Source: Sanguinoderma infundibulare (lineage: Eukaryota; Basidiomycota; Agaricomycetes; Polyporales; Polyporaceae). Taken from it: a DNA stretch of 64,000 bases. Positions 9,812 through 22,960 of the stretch are shown here, piece after piece. The DNA is taken from the NCBI GenBank assembly GCA_032821775.1, contig JAVLRN010000004.1:3348001-3412000 (forward strand), read 5' to 3'. The translations under genes were made by a program, and so were the position numbers. The notes below the pieces were generated by a model. The model was given only the letters and a program-made list of their open reading frames with translations. It did not search any database and had not been told where the DNA came from. Numbering within the stretch: the first letter of the stretch is position 1; each line of letters opens with the position of its first letter.

Positions 9812-12800
9812 AGTCAATACACGCCCTCTATCTTGCGCCGCCCAACCCCCGCCCCCTTCAAGCGCTTCTTCTCGCAGCCTTCGGATGCCGATCTCTTCAC
9901 AATTTTCCAACGCCTTCGACGCACACGTTGCGCGAGCTGCTCAACGCGTCTGCAAGCCGTCTAGCACTACCCATCGCGCTTACACGGGTCGCCGCTCGGC
10001 TCTCCGCCGGGGCTCAGGCCTAAAGGCCTCAGACTCCAGTTCTGGATGGAACTCGCACGGGCTAGACAAGGACACGTAAGCCCACGAGCACTGTGGCCAG
10101 CCAGAATCACACATTCCATACCCACAGTTATACTCGTGATTGAGTGTAACCGCCGGCTGCGACGGACATGTACAGGCAAGATCGGACAGGACGCCCATAT
10201 GCGTGCCGATCGCGCACGGACGCGTTCTGTCTGTCGTTCATCCAGTGCGTCTTCCGTCCGTCTCTTTTTGCAGATACGGTTCTCAGATCTGACGAGCCTG
10301 ACAAATGCGCCCGTCCTACGCAGGGACGTTTCCTTGTATGGACGCGCGCAACATACGCAGGGTGCATGGAGTCGCATTGGCACCGACGATCTCATTGCGC
10401 CTCCAGCTTCGCCCACGCCTCCTCCTGTTCTCGTTCTCACTCCCGAATGCGATGCCCTCTCTTTTACGCAGCATCCGCAGATGACCTGAGCCCCAAGGAA
10501 GCTAGAAGACGGACATGCAGCCTCTGCCGAGTGTCGTCCGGACGGGGCTTGCACTGGAGGCGTGGCTCCCGCGCCCGCATCCTGGCCGACTGCCGAGTAG
10601 GCTAAGTTTGTCGCGCATGAGTACGTGCAGTATGAGGCTCAGGTACGTGCGCGTCGTCAATACGGCGCGTTCCCGACGCGAACTCATCCGCTTCGAGCTT
10701 CCCACAGCGCTGCCACATTTCCCCGACCCCGAGTCCTTCCCCGACCGTGGTACTGAGGCCGCGCCCTGAACGTGCGACAAATTCACTTACGCGCTCGCCG
10801 ATGACCCACGCGCACGCGCCAGCCAGTCATTCCTCACTTCGCTGGTGACGACGACAATTCAGGCGTTCGACGCGTAGCAGCAGGTAGCATCCCAAAACAA
10901 ACGTCAGCCTAGCGCACGACTTCGCGACACAGACAACGCACGCATCACGCGCCGTGGCGCGCCCCTACCCTTCCCCGCCAACCCGTCAGCACATGCCCCG
11001 GTCTACATACTGTATGCAGCTGGAGAGTAAAAGACGACGGCTGCGCCTGCGCCCGTGCCGAGACATCGAAACGACCCCCCTCCGAAATGGACGCCAATCT
11101 GCACATGCCTTACATACGGTGTGGCTCCCGCGCAGTCCGGCGGCGCAAGCTGTCGCGGCGCCACTGGGCCCTCATGTCCGTAATTTTCGCAAGCAAGTAA
11201 CACCGCGTACCGCTCGCGTCGAATGCAATGCAAATTGGGCGTTCCCCCCCAAGCCTCGAGTCTTTAGGCTTCTGTCAATCGGGGCCAGTGTCCCCATCGT
11301 GTCCTGCACGCACCCGTAGCAAGGCTACCCGCGAAGCTTACTCTTGACCAGGGCAGGCCTCCCAGGCCTCAGGGCGCACCTCGCAACGTGCACCTGCCAC
11401 CGCCGACCGGCCCCATCCGCCGACCTAGACATATGATTCCCCTGGCCGGACTCCACTGCGCCTACGCATACGGACCTAACGTTGCCGCGAAAGCCGCCGA
11501 TATCGCATCCAAAGGCCCGAGGATTCGCGCTCCACGCGCCCACAGAGGATTCGAACAGAACGAGGCGTGTGTCATTAGTTTCTCCATTGTACGAGTAGTA
11601 TACGTAGTGGTAGTAGCGTACGTAAAGCTCCGACGACGACTCTACAAGTTCGGCGGATACAAAATACAACAGCGACGTCCGAGACCATAGCGACCAAGAC
11701 AAGCATCGAGAAGCGGCAGATCCCACATACGGACCAGGCACGCGTTTTTCATGTTCGAACGTTCGAAGACGATCGAAGCGAAGCGCAAGCAACAAAAACG
11801 GCGCCACGCAACGTTGACTGGACACGACACCCAGACAAACGGACAGATCGAGGGGTTGAAATTCAGGAAGGAAAAGAGGTGGCTATTGACACAAAGTTGT
11901 TTTGACGTCGCTGAACATGCGCTTGCACCGACTATACGAACTGGAAACGGCGGAGGGAGATCTGGACGGAACAGGACGGCGAGGCTCGAAGACGGGTATA
12001 CGAACACATTGCCATGTACCAAAAAAAAAAGACGGTACCACAAACTATGCACGACAACGGTAGACGGCGATAGACGGTAAGGCGCGAGACGAGAGGCGGG
12101 AATCTGGATCGGCAGCTACAAGAATGGGAATGACACGGACAAAGGAAGACGAGGGGTGTGCGAAGAAGGTATAGTGGATAAATATCTATTCTGAATTGGT
12201 GGGGCTTGATCGCGAAGCCCTTCGCGTGGGACTACCGGCTGGAGAGGCCGGCGTGAAGTCGCGTCTGCGCTCCTTCTGAAGTCGCTCGTACACCTACTTG
12301 CAAAATAATTTTAAGAGAGATCGGGAAGCGGCGATGGGTCGTGGACGGGCATGAGTGCGCGTGGTATGTGGGAAGAGCAAGAAGGTGTGAGGAGAGAGGA
12401 AGAGAGGAAGAGAGAGAAGCGCGGACAGGAGAGGACGAAAAGTATGGATATAGTGACAGTGCGAGGAGTCGACTGGGAGAAGCGGATATGGTGTACAGCA
12501 AGGAAACGCGGAAACGATTGAGTTACGGTCGAGAGGAGAAGAGGCGAGGAATGCTGATGATGATGACGATGCAGCACGTGCAGGGGACTGTGAATGCAAC
12601 GGACCGGGACTGCAGCATGATGACGATCTACGTGCGGAGCAGACTGGGGAAGCGTGGCGGAAAGCATCGTGACGTCGACGAGGGGCCAGAGACGAAGAGA
12701 TGTGTAAGGATCAGTCGATGGTGAGGAGGAGGAAGACGTAGATCGCAGCTCGAGAGGAGAGAAGGGACAGGAGGATAGGAAGGCGAGCCATATTACGCAT

Positions 12801-12994
12801 AAACCCATAAGAAGATCATAGAGATGGCTGTAGAAAACGGAGGATGGAGAAATGCTACATCGCGGATCGTCCGTTACGCGTCTGTCCGTGTGGGGGGATA
12901 TGAGATGGGGTAACGTGAGGGGGATCAAGGAGCAGCAGCACAGCGAAGGAGGACATGGAGAAACGAAGGGGCATATTGTCGTCGCGCGGCAGCG
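9812..12994. other. gene-poor spacer and GATA-gene 3' side
   Basis: No protein family is recognisable on either strand. The stretch 9812-11800 is GC-rich with short overlapping frames. About 12330-12780 is purine-rich on the plus strand (pyrimidine-rich on minus), and the part next to 12995 probably holds the 3' UTR of the GATA gene. No inverted terminal repeats or transposase remnants were seen. Confidence 0.5.
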
Positions 12995-15934
12995 TCAGAA
13001 CGTGACCATCGCGTTGTTGTCGTACTCGGCCGGGTTCGGCATCTTCCACTCCGTCGGGAGCATGGGAGGATGGAGCTGAAGCGAGCTCATCGGCGGAGAG
13101 TCGTCCGGCGGCAGCATCGGTGGGTGCAGGTATGCCGCGAAGAGCGCGTCCGTCTCGTCGTGCTGCATCATGGGCGGATGGAAGAACATCGGCGAGTCCT
13201 CCGACTGCGGAAGCATCGGAGGGTGGATGAAGTGGGGCGAACTGTCCGGCGGGAGCATCGGCGGGTGCCAGGTCGCGCCGCGAAGCATGTTGAACGAGCC
13301 AGACGAATACGGTGTGTACGGGAAGTCGACCGACGACCGTTGCGAGTGCGACGTCGACGACGACGCGGACGTGAACGAGTCCGAGTACGAGCTGAACGAG
13401 ACAGCCGAGGAAGGTGGCTCAGACGCAGAGTCGTTGCTCAACCGACGGCGCTTGCACGAACGCGTATCAGAAACAGAGTCTGCGTCTGAGGTGTCGCCAG
13501 GAGAAAAGGGCAGCGCGTCGCTCGGGATGCTGTACAGCTGCGAGAGGTAGTCGGGGTGGTACGGACCAGGGTAGTATGCGCCCGCGTTGTACATTTGGTG
13601 GTTGTACTGCATGTCACCCGGACCAAGGGCGCCCATGAGTTCGGACTGCAACGATCCGCGGAACTCCATGTTGTTCCCGTTGTTGTGACTGCCCCCCTCG
13701 TTCCCGGGGTTACCATGCATCTGCGTCGATGAGTCGGGCGCGAGTGTTGGCGTCGACTCCGCATTGGGCGAGGGGCGGCGGCTCGCTCCCGGACTCGCCG
13801 AAGGCGGGGTCTCCGAGGAGCCGTTTCCTGCGGCACGGCGAGCGTCATGTCGTGCACGTTTGCGGATGACATCCGACTTCATGGAGATTGGGCGTGCCGA
13901 GCCATGCAGCTTATAGCTATATTGGCCGTCAATTCTCGGGATCCTATTGGAGGCCACGGTGGAACACTTACTATAATCCGCAACTGAGAACGCGACAAGG
14001 GCGATAGAAGGCTTCGATGAGCGCTGAAAATGGGCTTCGAGGAGAAGTTTACTCACGCATTACATACGGTCTTCCCCTCATCATCCTTGCGCCAGAGTGG
14101 AGTCGCAGTCGTGTGGCAGTTGTAACATTGGGCTGGGTAACGACCTGTGAGAAACAAGAAAGGTATGGAAGTTCGAAGCGCGGTCGACTACACTCACCAA
14201 CAACTTCCTGGGATTCTTGACGAGGAGCAGCCTGAGTACGACCTTCCCCATGATTGTTGCGCATGCTCTTCGGGCGGGGGCGCTTGTGCTAACAACGTAA
14301 TATGTCAGTGAAGCTTCAAGTGTTCCTCGGTCTAGGCGCGACGCACGAGCTTGCAGTACAACCCGCACGCGTTGCAGTTCAGTTCGTCGTTGAGGCCCCG
14401 ACGCCACAGGGGAGTGTGGGTCGCGCCGCAGTTGGAGCACTCGGCTTTGACGCCGCCCGGAGCGGAGTTGCTGTTGCTGTTTTGTTGGGAAGAGTTGACC
14501 GGAGTGGCGGATGGACCCGTCGAGCGAGTGCTCACGGACTGCGTGCGGACGCTCAGAGACGGACGTTTGCCGGTGGTGGTAGTGGTGTTGGCGCCGGGAC
14601 CCGAGTTGGGACCGATGCGGGAGGGGGTGATGGTGCGGGGAACGACGTCCTCCATTGCGCTGAGCACGGAGGCGTTGCGGAGGGCGGCGGACTTGAACAG
14701 GTTCTCGTCGTCATGGGCGGATTCAGATCTGACGGCATGAGGGGGGAAGGGCATGTCGGCGGTAGCAACCTTCATCTCGACGTCTTCCTGAGAGTCGAGA
14801 CGGTCGGCTTGCCGGGTGTCGGGGTGGTGGAAACCCGAGGACCAGCCTCCTGGACTGTCGGCGTTGAGGAGCTCGTCAAGGGGAAGTTCGATGGTGGGGC
14901 GAACGATGCTGAAGCCGTCGGAGGAGTTGTTTGTGGAGCCGACGCCCTCACCATAGGTCATGGGGTTCGTGACGGATGGAGTGGGGTAGAGGAGAGCGGA
15001 GGGGCCGAAGTCGTTCGAGAAAAGGGAGGGGAAGCGGAGGGAGGCAGCATGGTATGCGTCGTCTTTGTTCTGGTCGGCCTTGTTAGTCGAGACCTTGCGG
15101 CCGCGTTGAGTGAGGGGCTCGCCGACAGCGCTGGAGTCCTTGGCGGCAGCTGACTCCTCGGCGGCGGTGGTGGAACGAGTAGCTGGGCGTCCGCGCTTGG
15201 AGATGTCCTTGAACTCTGCAGAAGGTTTCATGTCGGGCTTCTTGGCGGGAACGGTGGAGGGAGTGTTGGCGGCGGGCTGGTCGACGGAGAAGGTGAACTG
15301 CATGCGGTGAATGGTGCCCGGACGGCCGTTCTGACTGGCCTCGCGCTCGCGCTCCTTCTCGAGAGCGCGCTGCTGAAGAAGCTCGGTAGAGTGATTCCGC
15401 CTGAAGTCGGGCGCCTGCAGCTCCTCGATGCTCCTGGCGACGGGGGTCGTCGGGTCAAGGGAGGAGGAAAAGGGAGGGAAGGAAAGACGACGCACCTGCC
15501 CTTCTCCTTGTCGAGCTTGTCACTCATGCACTTGGAGAGCTTCTTGAAGTCGCGCTTGGACTTTGCATTGTCGGTGTCGACCATGAGGTTCTGGAGATGC
15601 CATAGCCTCCAGCTCAAGTTCTCGAGACGCTGGCCCTGCTCCAGGAAGCTAGCGACCTTTGTGCACACCTTGAAAAAATTTTCTGAGGTTACGAAGGGAT
15701 GGATGGGTGGATGTGTGCTGCGCACCTTCCAAGTCTTGGTCAGGGAGTCGGCATCGCTTAGGTTAGAGAAGGGCACGAAGGACTTGTTCCCCTGTCGGAC
15801 AGAGGGCTCTGTGAGCACGGCAGGGGACTGGGGCGCATAGAGTGAGGACCGACTTTGAACTTGAGATTGAGGATGGAGGGCATGGACTGGGCGTTAGCGG
15901 GAGCAGGAGGAGGAAGCAGAGATAGTCCTCCCAT
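12995..15934 (-). CDS. two-finger GATA transcription factor with AreA-type (DUF1752) N-terminal domain
   Basis: Likely nuclear DNA-binding regulator, perhaps of nitrogen use. Exons from 5': ~15934-15726, 15668-15496, 15433-14347, 14288-14198, 14144-14057, a 12-nt microexon 13972-13983, and 13916-12995. Phases agree from the second exon on. The second exon carries RLENLSWRLWHLQNLM, the hallmark of the AreA/NIT2 N-terminal domain. Finger 1 is C-SN-C-X17-C-NA-C followed by HKRPRPKSMR. Finger 2 (CYNC ... CNAC) is followed by GLYYKLHGSARPISMKSDVI. The C-terminus has five HPPM repeats (HPPML four times, HPPMM once) in a Ser/Pro-rich tail. AreA proteins normally have one finger, so two is notable. 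The start is unresolved: the frame from ATG 15934 or 15883 is one base out with the PQSPAVLTEPS stretch, which suggests a missed intron, a frameshift or a sequence error near 15840. Confidence 0.87.
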
Positions 15935-18900
15935 CACACATCCGTTATAGGGCCACCTCCCCCGACCGGCGTCAAATGACCCAAATCCGACTCCGCTGCA
16001 CAGCTCCAATATTCCCCCCGGCGCACGTTCATTACCACGGCATTATCCCCCGTAGTCCCATAACACTCCCTGCTTACCCCGTCTTACTCGCCCCTTGCCG
16101 CCCTCCGTCCCGAACCCGCCGGGCGTCGCTGCGACCACGGCCCGCGCCGTCGTGCCTGCGACTAACTACACGTGTTATAGACAATGATTGCTCTTTCGGC
16201 CCAGCACGCGGCGCAAATGAAAGGCACCATTTTCCGCCGACGTCGCCCCGGCCGTCCAGACGTCCAGCGCTGGACCATCCCCTTCCTGGCATATCCGTCC
16301 TCGTTCACCGGCTCGCGTCCCCCAGGCCCGTCCTGCCTTTCCCGGCCGCTACCAACGCCATCCAAATCTCGCATGCCAGTCTGAAGAACCGCTGGGAGAA
16401 TCAGCCACAGTCTGTCACTCCCAATGAGCTTCCCTCGCCCTTCACGATGCCTGTACGTCCCAGAAGCAGTCCTCCTCCTCTTCCTGTATGTCTAGCCGCC
16501 CTCCGCGCACCACGGCTCCCATCACCTGCCGCACTTCTCCTCTGCGCACTCTGAGACCGTACCGTATGTCCACCACGGTTCATCCATCCGCTCTGATTGA
16601 TGCGTTCCCCGGTTCTGTTCTGTTCCCAGCTCGCCCTCCACCTGGAAAAACTCCTGGTCTCACTGAGCCTTCCACTCTCCATTTTTCGGCTTTGTTGGAT
16701 CATCCTTTACGCATTGCACGACCGTCCGACTACGGAAACTCGAGTCACCCAATTTTATCCCCCGTTTTCTCAAACGACACCCGCCCCCCGCTGTCTCACT
16801 CGCCAGCTGAGTCTTATTCACGCCCCACCGACAGCTCCGACCCAGCGCGTCCCGCCTGCCCCAACGACGCCCTCGCGTCGCCCGCGGCACCCGCCTCACA
16901 GCCATCGTCCCGAAGTGCCCGTAGTACGGCGCGCCACGATCCTCCACCCGGGCGGCATCCCTCAACCCCGCGTCCTGCCCCAGCCCCAGCCACGCGTATA
17001 GCAACCAGTCGCTGACGCATGCTCCCCTTGGACGCCGTCACGGGTGCTGCCTCAAGGCAGCTCAAGGCAGATTGCGCCATAAATCTCTTGCCCGGGATGG
17101 CAACATCGCCCACCAGCGAACCCTCTGCCCACGGACGACGGCGACGATTTCAGGCGCAGCGCGCGTTTTCTGATCAGTCGGCCGCCAGCCAGGCAGACGA
17201 CGACACTTTCTGTCAACCAACTGCGTCTCCCCATCCCCATCTCTGGCCGTTTCCGGGCCTAAGATTGCGAATGACATTAATGGGATGGAAGTGGGATAGA
17301 TCAGGGAACAGTACGAATGTCATCGTCGGACAGGCACACTGCGCACTTCCTGGCAGTTGCTTTGGAAGTTGGCACGGACTTTGGGCTTGCGCACTTGGAC
17401 GCTGGGCGTAAACTCCGAACGGTTACTTGTCCACATGCGTGATCGGAATTCGCGGAACGCGTTGGGGAGGGGCTGAGTTGTCCCGGTCCCGTTTGAGGCC
17501 AGCACCCTGCCGTTCCCTCGGGCGCGCGAAGGTTGCTTTCGAGTGAAACCTTGCAATACGCCCCTCATTCGAGTCTCGAGCCCCGAGGACGTCCACCTGA
17601 GCTCGCACCCGCGTCAGAACTCGCCCGTGCCGTCAGCGGCCCAGATTATTGGGGTGGGCGGAGAGGAGGTCGAGGGAACGGGAACGCGCGAGCGTCGAGA
17701 CTACCGGGCTCCAGCGAACGTCCCGTTCGAACGCGAACTCTCCGTTGGCGGCCGCGTATAGCACAGACCCTGCCAACTCGGTGTGAAACTCGCCTTCGCG
17801 CCTTCCGAAGGCAGGCCATGGGAGGCACACACATGACCTGCCCCACGAAACCTTCAGTCCCGCCAAGGACGTCGACGTCGACCATGGACCGCTCGAAGCG
17901 CTCTGAAGCCTCCGTGACTTCGAATTCTTTCCGAAGCGAGGAGGCCAGAATGCGAGCGGACTTGAGCACTGGTGAGCAGCAGCTCGCGGGTTCGCATCTG
18001 TCCTCGAGTCCCAAACGACCGAGAGATTCTGACCAATGGCGAACCCGCCTCCGTTCCAGTGATCTCGGGTGTGCGTGTCGCCTGCGAACCCGCGAGCGTT
18101 GGGCGCAGCACGAGGCGACGCGCATCGAGCCCAGATCAGAACGACGACGAGGAAGACTTGACGAAGTGCCTTGAGGGACTTGGCTATGAATGGCACTGTG
18201 AGAGGCTGTTTGTCCAACGAGGTCATTCATCATTTCCCGTTCTCACCAGAAGGACTTCCTGGACACAACGTGCAGCTCGCGTAAGTAGTGCGCAACAAAT
18301 TCAAGGAGTCACAGACACAGCGACCGGCGTCGCGAATACGCGGGGCACCGCCATCGCTCATCCGACCCTCCTCCCCGACAATCACGTCGACAATGACAGA
18401 GTGCGGGGCATGCAGATCCTGCGGGGCGCGTCGGCGCGAGGGCTTGATTGCGCGCGATCCCGAGGAGTTCATCATCATCGCCGAGAGGGGGACGTGGGTG
18501 CGCATGCAGTCTACGCGACCCCACGCGGTTCGTCACGTGCTCTGGGGTCCAGTACAGTACACACAGGGCCCCTGGACGTCTCAGTCTGGACGGTGGACAG
18601 AGGACTTCGCACACACGTCAGGGTCCAGCGGCTGGACCAGCGCGATCTCTGGGACTGGCCATCGACATCTGAATCTGCCCGAAATCTTGCGGCTGGGGAC
18701 GCGCGCGCGCGCGTGCGTGCTGGCGTTGGCTGGGCGAGATGCACGATGCGTCGATGCGCGATGGGAGATTTGGGCGAGCGATCCGCCACGCCCACGCCGC
18801 GCCACACCATACCGTACCGCACCACGGTGGAGGGGGGAGATCGGCATCACGCTCGCGCTACCGGTCACGGAGCCTGAGGCGGCCGCTGAATGGTATAGTG

Positions 18901-21900
18901 GGACAACGCGAGCAGACGCGAATATGACGAAGGGCAGAACGGGAGTTGACACGGGGCAGGCGGCGAGCAGCAACGAGGCGAGGACGAAATTAATATGCTG
19001 GCGCCGCGACTAGGACGAACGCGTGCGTGAGAGGGCGAGTGGCGACGCGGAGTGTGGAGGTGCGTAGCAGCAACCAGCACGACGCGCAAAGTATGATTCT
19101 GAAGTTGCGTGGCGAGGCGCGTCACGCTCGACTGGCCCCACTTGCACACCGTGAATGATGCACGCGCGTGGCGGGCACGCCACAAAGTCATGCCCGAACG
19201 GGATCGCGGCGGCACTCACCAAACATTAAGTCCTGGAGCAACGTCATCCGCAAAGCGATGGCGCTCCGAGGGAGCGGGGGCGCGAGTACTACTACTAATT
19301 CGAGCTGTCGCGTTCGGGGGGTGCGAGCCCGGACGCGCGCCGGAGACCACTCAGACGAGCACCGCGCACGGACAGAGGGGGCCGGGCCGCGTACAGACGA
19401 CGGGGGAGGTCACCGGTGCAGACTCCACGTCCGCCCGCCGGCCTCGCTGTGCAGCTAGCTCAGAGCGCGAGCGGTCGGTTGACCTTCGATGGATTCATAG
19501 AACGCGTGCACGCTCCCGCCTTGAGGACGGCCCTAGGCACCGGGAGTGATTGCGGTGGGGTTCCGTGGCGTTCGCGAGCGCCTCGCACTGAATTGTCGAT
19601 GGGCACCGCAGCCCTGGGCGTGGACTTGGACGTGGACGTGGGGTTGGACGGGGACGGCGAAGGATCGCATGGATCGGCCAGATATCGACGCAGTGCACCC
19701 GGCGGGGAGAGTTGAATGGACGGGCTGCGCAGGGAGACGTAACTGTATTTCAGAGATGGGAGAAGTGCGAGGGTCCGAGCCTAGAGTCTCGTATGGGGAG
19801 AGAAAGCACTGCCTTGAGGAGGACGAGGCGGCCATGGGATGTTGTCAGTCTCGAGTCTCGAGTCTCGGAGGGGCGATGTCACGGACGCGCGGGCGGATGC
19901 GTCTGGTACTATACAGTACGTTCCCGCGAGCTCGAGTTATGCCGGCGGGGTCGCTGTCGAAGAGGCGTACGCAAGCGTTTTCGCATGCTCGGGCAGGGGT
20001 GAATCGCTCCTCGTCTTCTTTCCCCGGTGGAGTCGAGCTTCGAGCCTTCGGCAGGGGGAAGTGTAGACGCCGGGAATGCGGGGCATGCTGCACGATGCAT
20101 CGAGATCAGCAGTCCCGTGAGTGCGCGAGCGCAAGGACATGACGGGGAAGTGCGAGTGCTGGTTGAGGCGATCTCCACGTAGCGCGCAGGAACCCCGGAG
20201 ATACCGTGAGGACGAGGGCAGAGAATAGCTCGCGGTTGCCATATGCGGGCAACGTGTGGCTGGGAGGACGAGCAGAAGAAGCACGGGAAGCAATAGAGGG
20301 TCGCTTCGAGGGACGTCAGATGCTCAAGGTCGTGACCGCCGGGTGTGGTCTCTTTTGACAAACTTTGACCTCGAGCTGGACGATGTGCGGGGACGACGTG
20401 TTGGTTTCGGGGCACAGTTCCCCAGGATCGACGTCGTCAGCGAAACTGGGTCGCAAAAACTTCAAACGAGGCCGGGATGGTGGTGTCATGTGGGGCTGCA
20501 AATTTTGTCTGCACCCCACCAAACCTTCAGGAGAGGTTGAGGGTCTGGGCATTCATACCGGCGAGGCCATTGTGGACGTCGATGAGAAGTTTTGCGCGAT
20601 TGGAGCCCTTGAAGTTGAATACGGAAAGAGGGTAGCCTGGCGGAGCGCTTCGTGGCGTCGGCGAACGAGCTAATTGGACGCGCTCTCGAGGCTGGAGGAA
20701 TCAGGAGGACACCTCGCAGTCAGTTCTAGATGCCTCGTTCGCCGTTGCACCAAGGGGGACATCTCTACAGTCTGGTGAGTACGGATCAAAAGTCAGCGTT
20801 TCGAAGAATACTGCCATCGGGCGAGGCGCGAGATATCACTAGCCTAGTCGTTGCCATAGGCGAGATTTCAGATATTTGAGTTCGCTCAGGAGAAGCGCAG
20901 GTGTTATGAGATCCATCTAGATATTCATCCTGAGGCCTGGAGAGCGTTTAGCAACGCGGCGGCTGTCACGGTGGTGGAAGTTCTGGATGAGCTTGATTTG
21001 AGTAATGCCGGCGGGCCTGGACACGCGGGTCACGTTTGGATTCTGATTGCGAATATTGTTTCGGCCACATGCACTGAACAGTCTCTGCAAGCGAAAACGA
21101 AGCAACAAAAATTCAGTATGTACTCCGCGTAAAAACATTGTCCCAACGGGGCTGTCGTGACGTTCCACTGGCAGGGACAAGAACTCATGAAGTGTCCACA
21201 AGACCCAAAGCTCGTAGTATAATCAAACACTTACGTCTGAGGAGGACAATGGATAAGTAAGCGGCGGAGGTGCGCGAATCGGCATTCCATGTGTGTGGCG
21301 GACAGCATCATGCGGTTGGTGGCCCTAAACGGTAGAGAGGTACTTTCAGCGTGAGCTTATTGGACTTGAGAAGCTATTGATGAGAAGAAGTGTTGCCTTG
21401 TAAAGACGTAAGAACTTGGATTGTATTCAACCCGTTACGTAGTATGCCGGGCCACCTTAAATGCTCGTATAAACAGGTGGAAACGTTCTAGGCCTTCGAA
21501 GGCCTTGCTCCCCGAGGCACTAAAATACGCTTAAATCCGCCTCGAGCGTGGGTCCTGGTGTCGACTGAGAACATAGAAGATTAGAGGTACGTCACCTGAC
21601 TATATGCGCTTTTTGAAAGTTGGGAAATGCCCTAGCTGTATCTCGTTGGACGTCGACGACGGGTAGGTCTCGTCCATGTTCGATTCGTGGGGCGAGACTT
21701 GGGTCACTAAGTAAGAAGAAAACGAAGTCGCACAAGGACGGTAGTTCATGATTTCCTTACCTCTACGCTGATATGCATGTATGCGCCAGCTCCAGCATTG
21801 GATATACAGTTGTCGAGTTCGGAGCCGTGGGGGCAAGACGAGCATCCCGATTTGGAAGGCGCCCTGGCTCTTTGACTATCAGGCGCGGGCAGAAGAAAAG

Positions 21901-22960
21901 CCGGAGCGCCGGGAGCCGCATCGCTGTCCCGCCTGGCCCGTCTCCTCCCCCCATCCCTCCCACCACACCTCTCGTCATGGTCAATTTTCACTGCATTCTC
22001 GACCCGCACAAGCACCACCATCTCCACAGGTGCCATGAGACGATGGAGTCTAGCAGGGTTTCGTCTCACAGTCACACCACACCACACCATCCATCTCCCG
22101 ACGATCGTCCCCGGCAGCGCCCAGCACAACACCCGATGACGGCCGGTAATCGCACTCTTTAGCGAGTTAGCGGCTCACGTCGACGTCATATGTCCTTGGA
22201 TCACAACGACATCGTGAGCTGCGATGCGTCGGCAGGCTTGGGCAGAACGTTGAACACGAGTTCCAGGGGCCAGTGCTTGGAACTTACGAATGTGAGACAT
22301 TTTCTTGCCGCCTCGCCGAAACAAGTCCCGAGCACCACAAAATCATGCAGTTTTACAGAAGAGTACGTATCGACTTGCAATTTGACGTCCATCCCACTCC
22401 AAGGCACGTCCTCTGCCCTGGCCAGCGCGCCGAGCGGCGGCGACGTGAAGGGGCCCGTAGACAACCGAAACTCAGGTGCGTCTCAATGCTTTGTCGGCCC
22501 ATGGATCATGAACAAGCGCGTCGTCTCACCCCGCCTCAAGTTGATGGCCTTCCAAGTGTGTCCCCGTGCGCGCCCCAATGCTGCTAGCGAGCACATATGT
22601 TGCCGGTAGTGCGGCCCGGGGGGTGCAGAAGGCCGTAGATGACGGCAAGCGAAGGATGAGAATCCACAGAACCGGACAGAATCATGATCACGAGGCTCCT
22701 TCCCTGCCCGCGAACGGAACGACGAGCTCGGGAGAGCGTTCTCGCCTTACATGAAGCTCTCACCCACCATCTTTGGCTATGATAGCACCCGCGGTTCCGC
22801 CCGACGATACAGGCTTTTAAGACGGTTGGGTCTCGGATCCGAGCTGCTAGGGCCCTCGTCGCCTGTACGCTCAGCGCACTCCCTGCAGCCTTTCGCGTCC
22901 CTGACATCTCGCTTCGAACCCTTTCGCGCTACACATCAGACCTGCCCAAGTTAGCACAAG
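15935..22960. other. 7 kb stretch with no recognisable gene
   Basis: The part next to 15935 is pyrimidine-rich on the plus strand and is probably the GATA promoter and 5' UTR. Beyond that, long GC-rich open frames on both strands (for example around 17530-18230 and 19550-20140) overlap each other antisense and show no family, intron chain or codon pattern I can support. Small direct repeats occur: a tandem CTCAAGGCAG pair at 17051-17070, a GCGCGC run near 18706-18716, a GGACGTGGAC-type repeat near 19620-19655, and TCTCGAG repeats near 19845-19865. Positions 22200-22960 include the sugar-porter promoter. Confidence 0.5.

Noticed and set aside
9967..10554. 195-aa minus-strand frame in the spacer
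   Set aside because: Overlapped by equal frames on the other strand, no domain, composition typical of chance frames in GC-rich DNA.
13070..13489. Arg-rich 139-aa plus-strand frame
   Set aside because: Antisense shadow of the HPPM-repeat and Ser-rich exon of the GATA gene.
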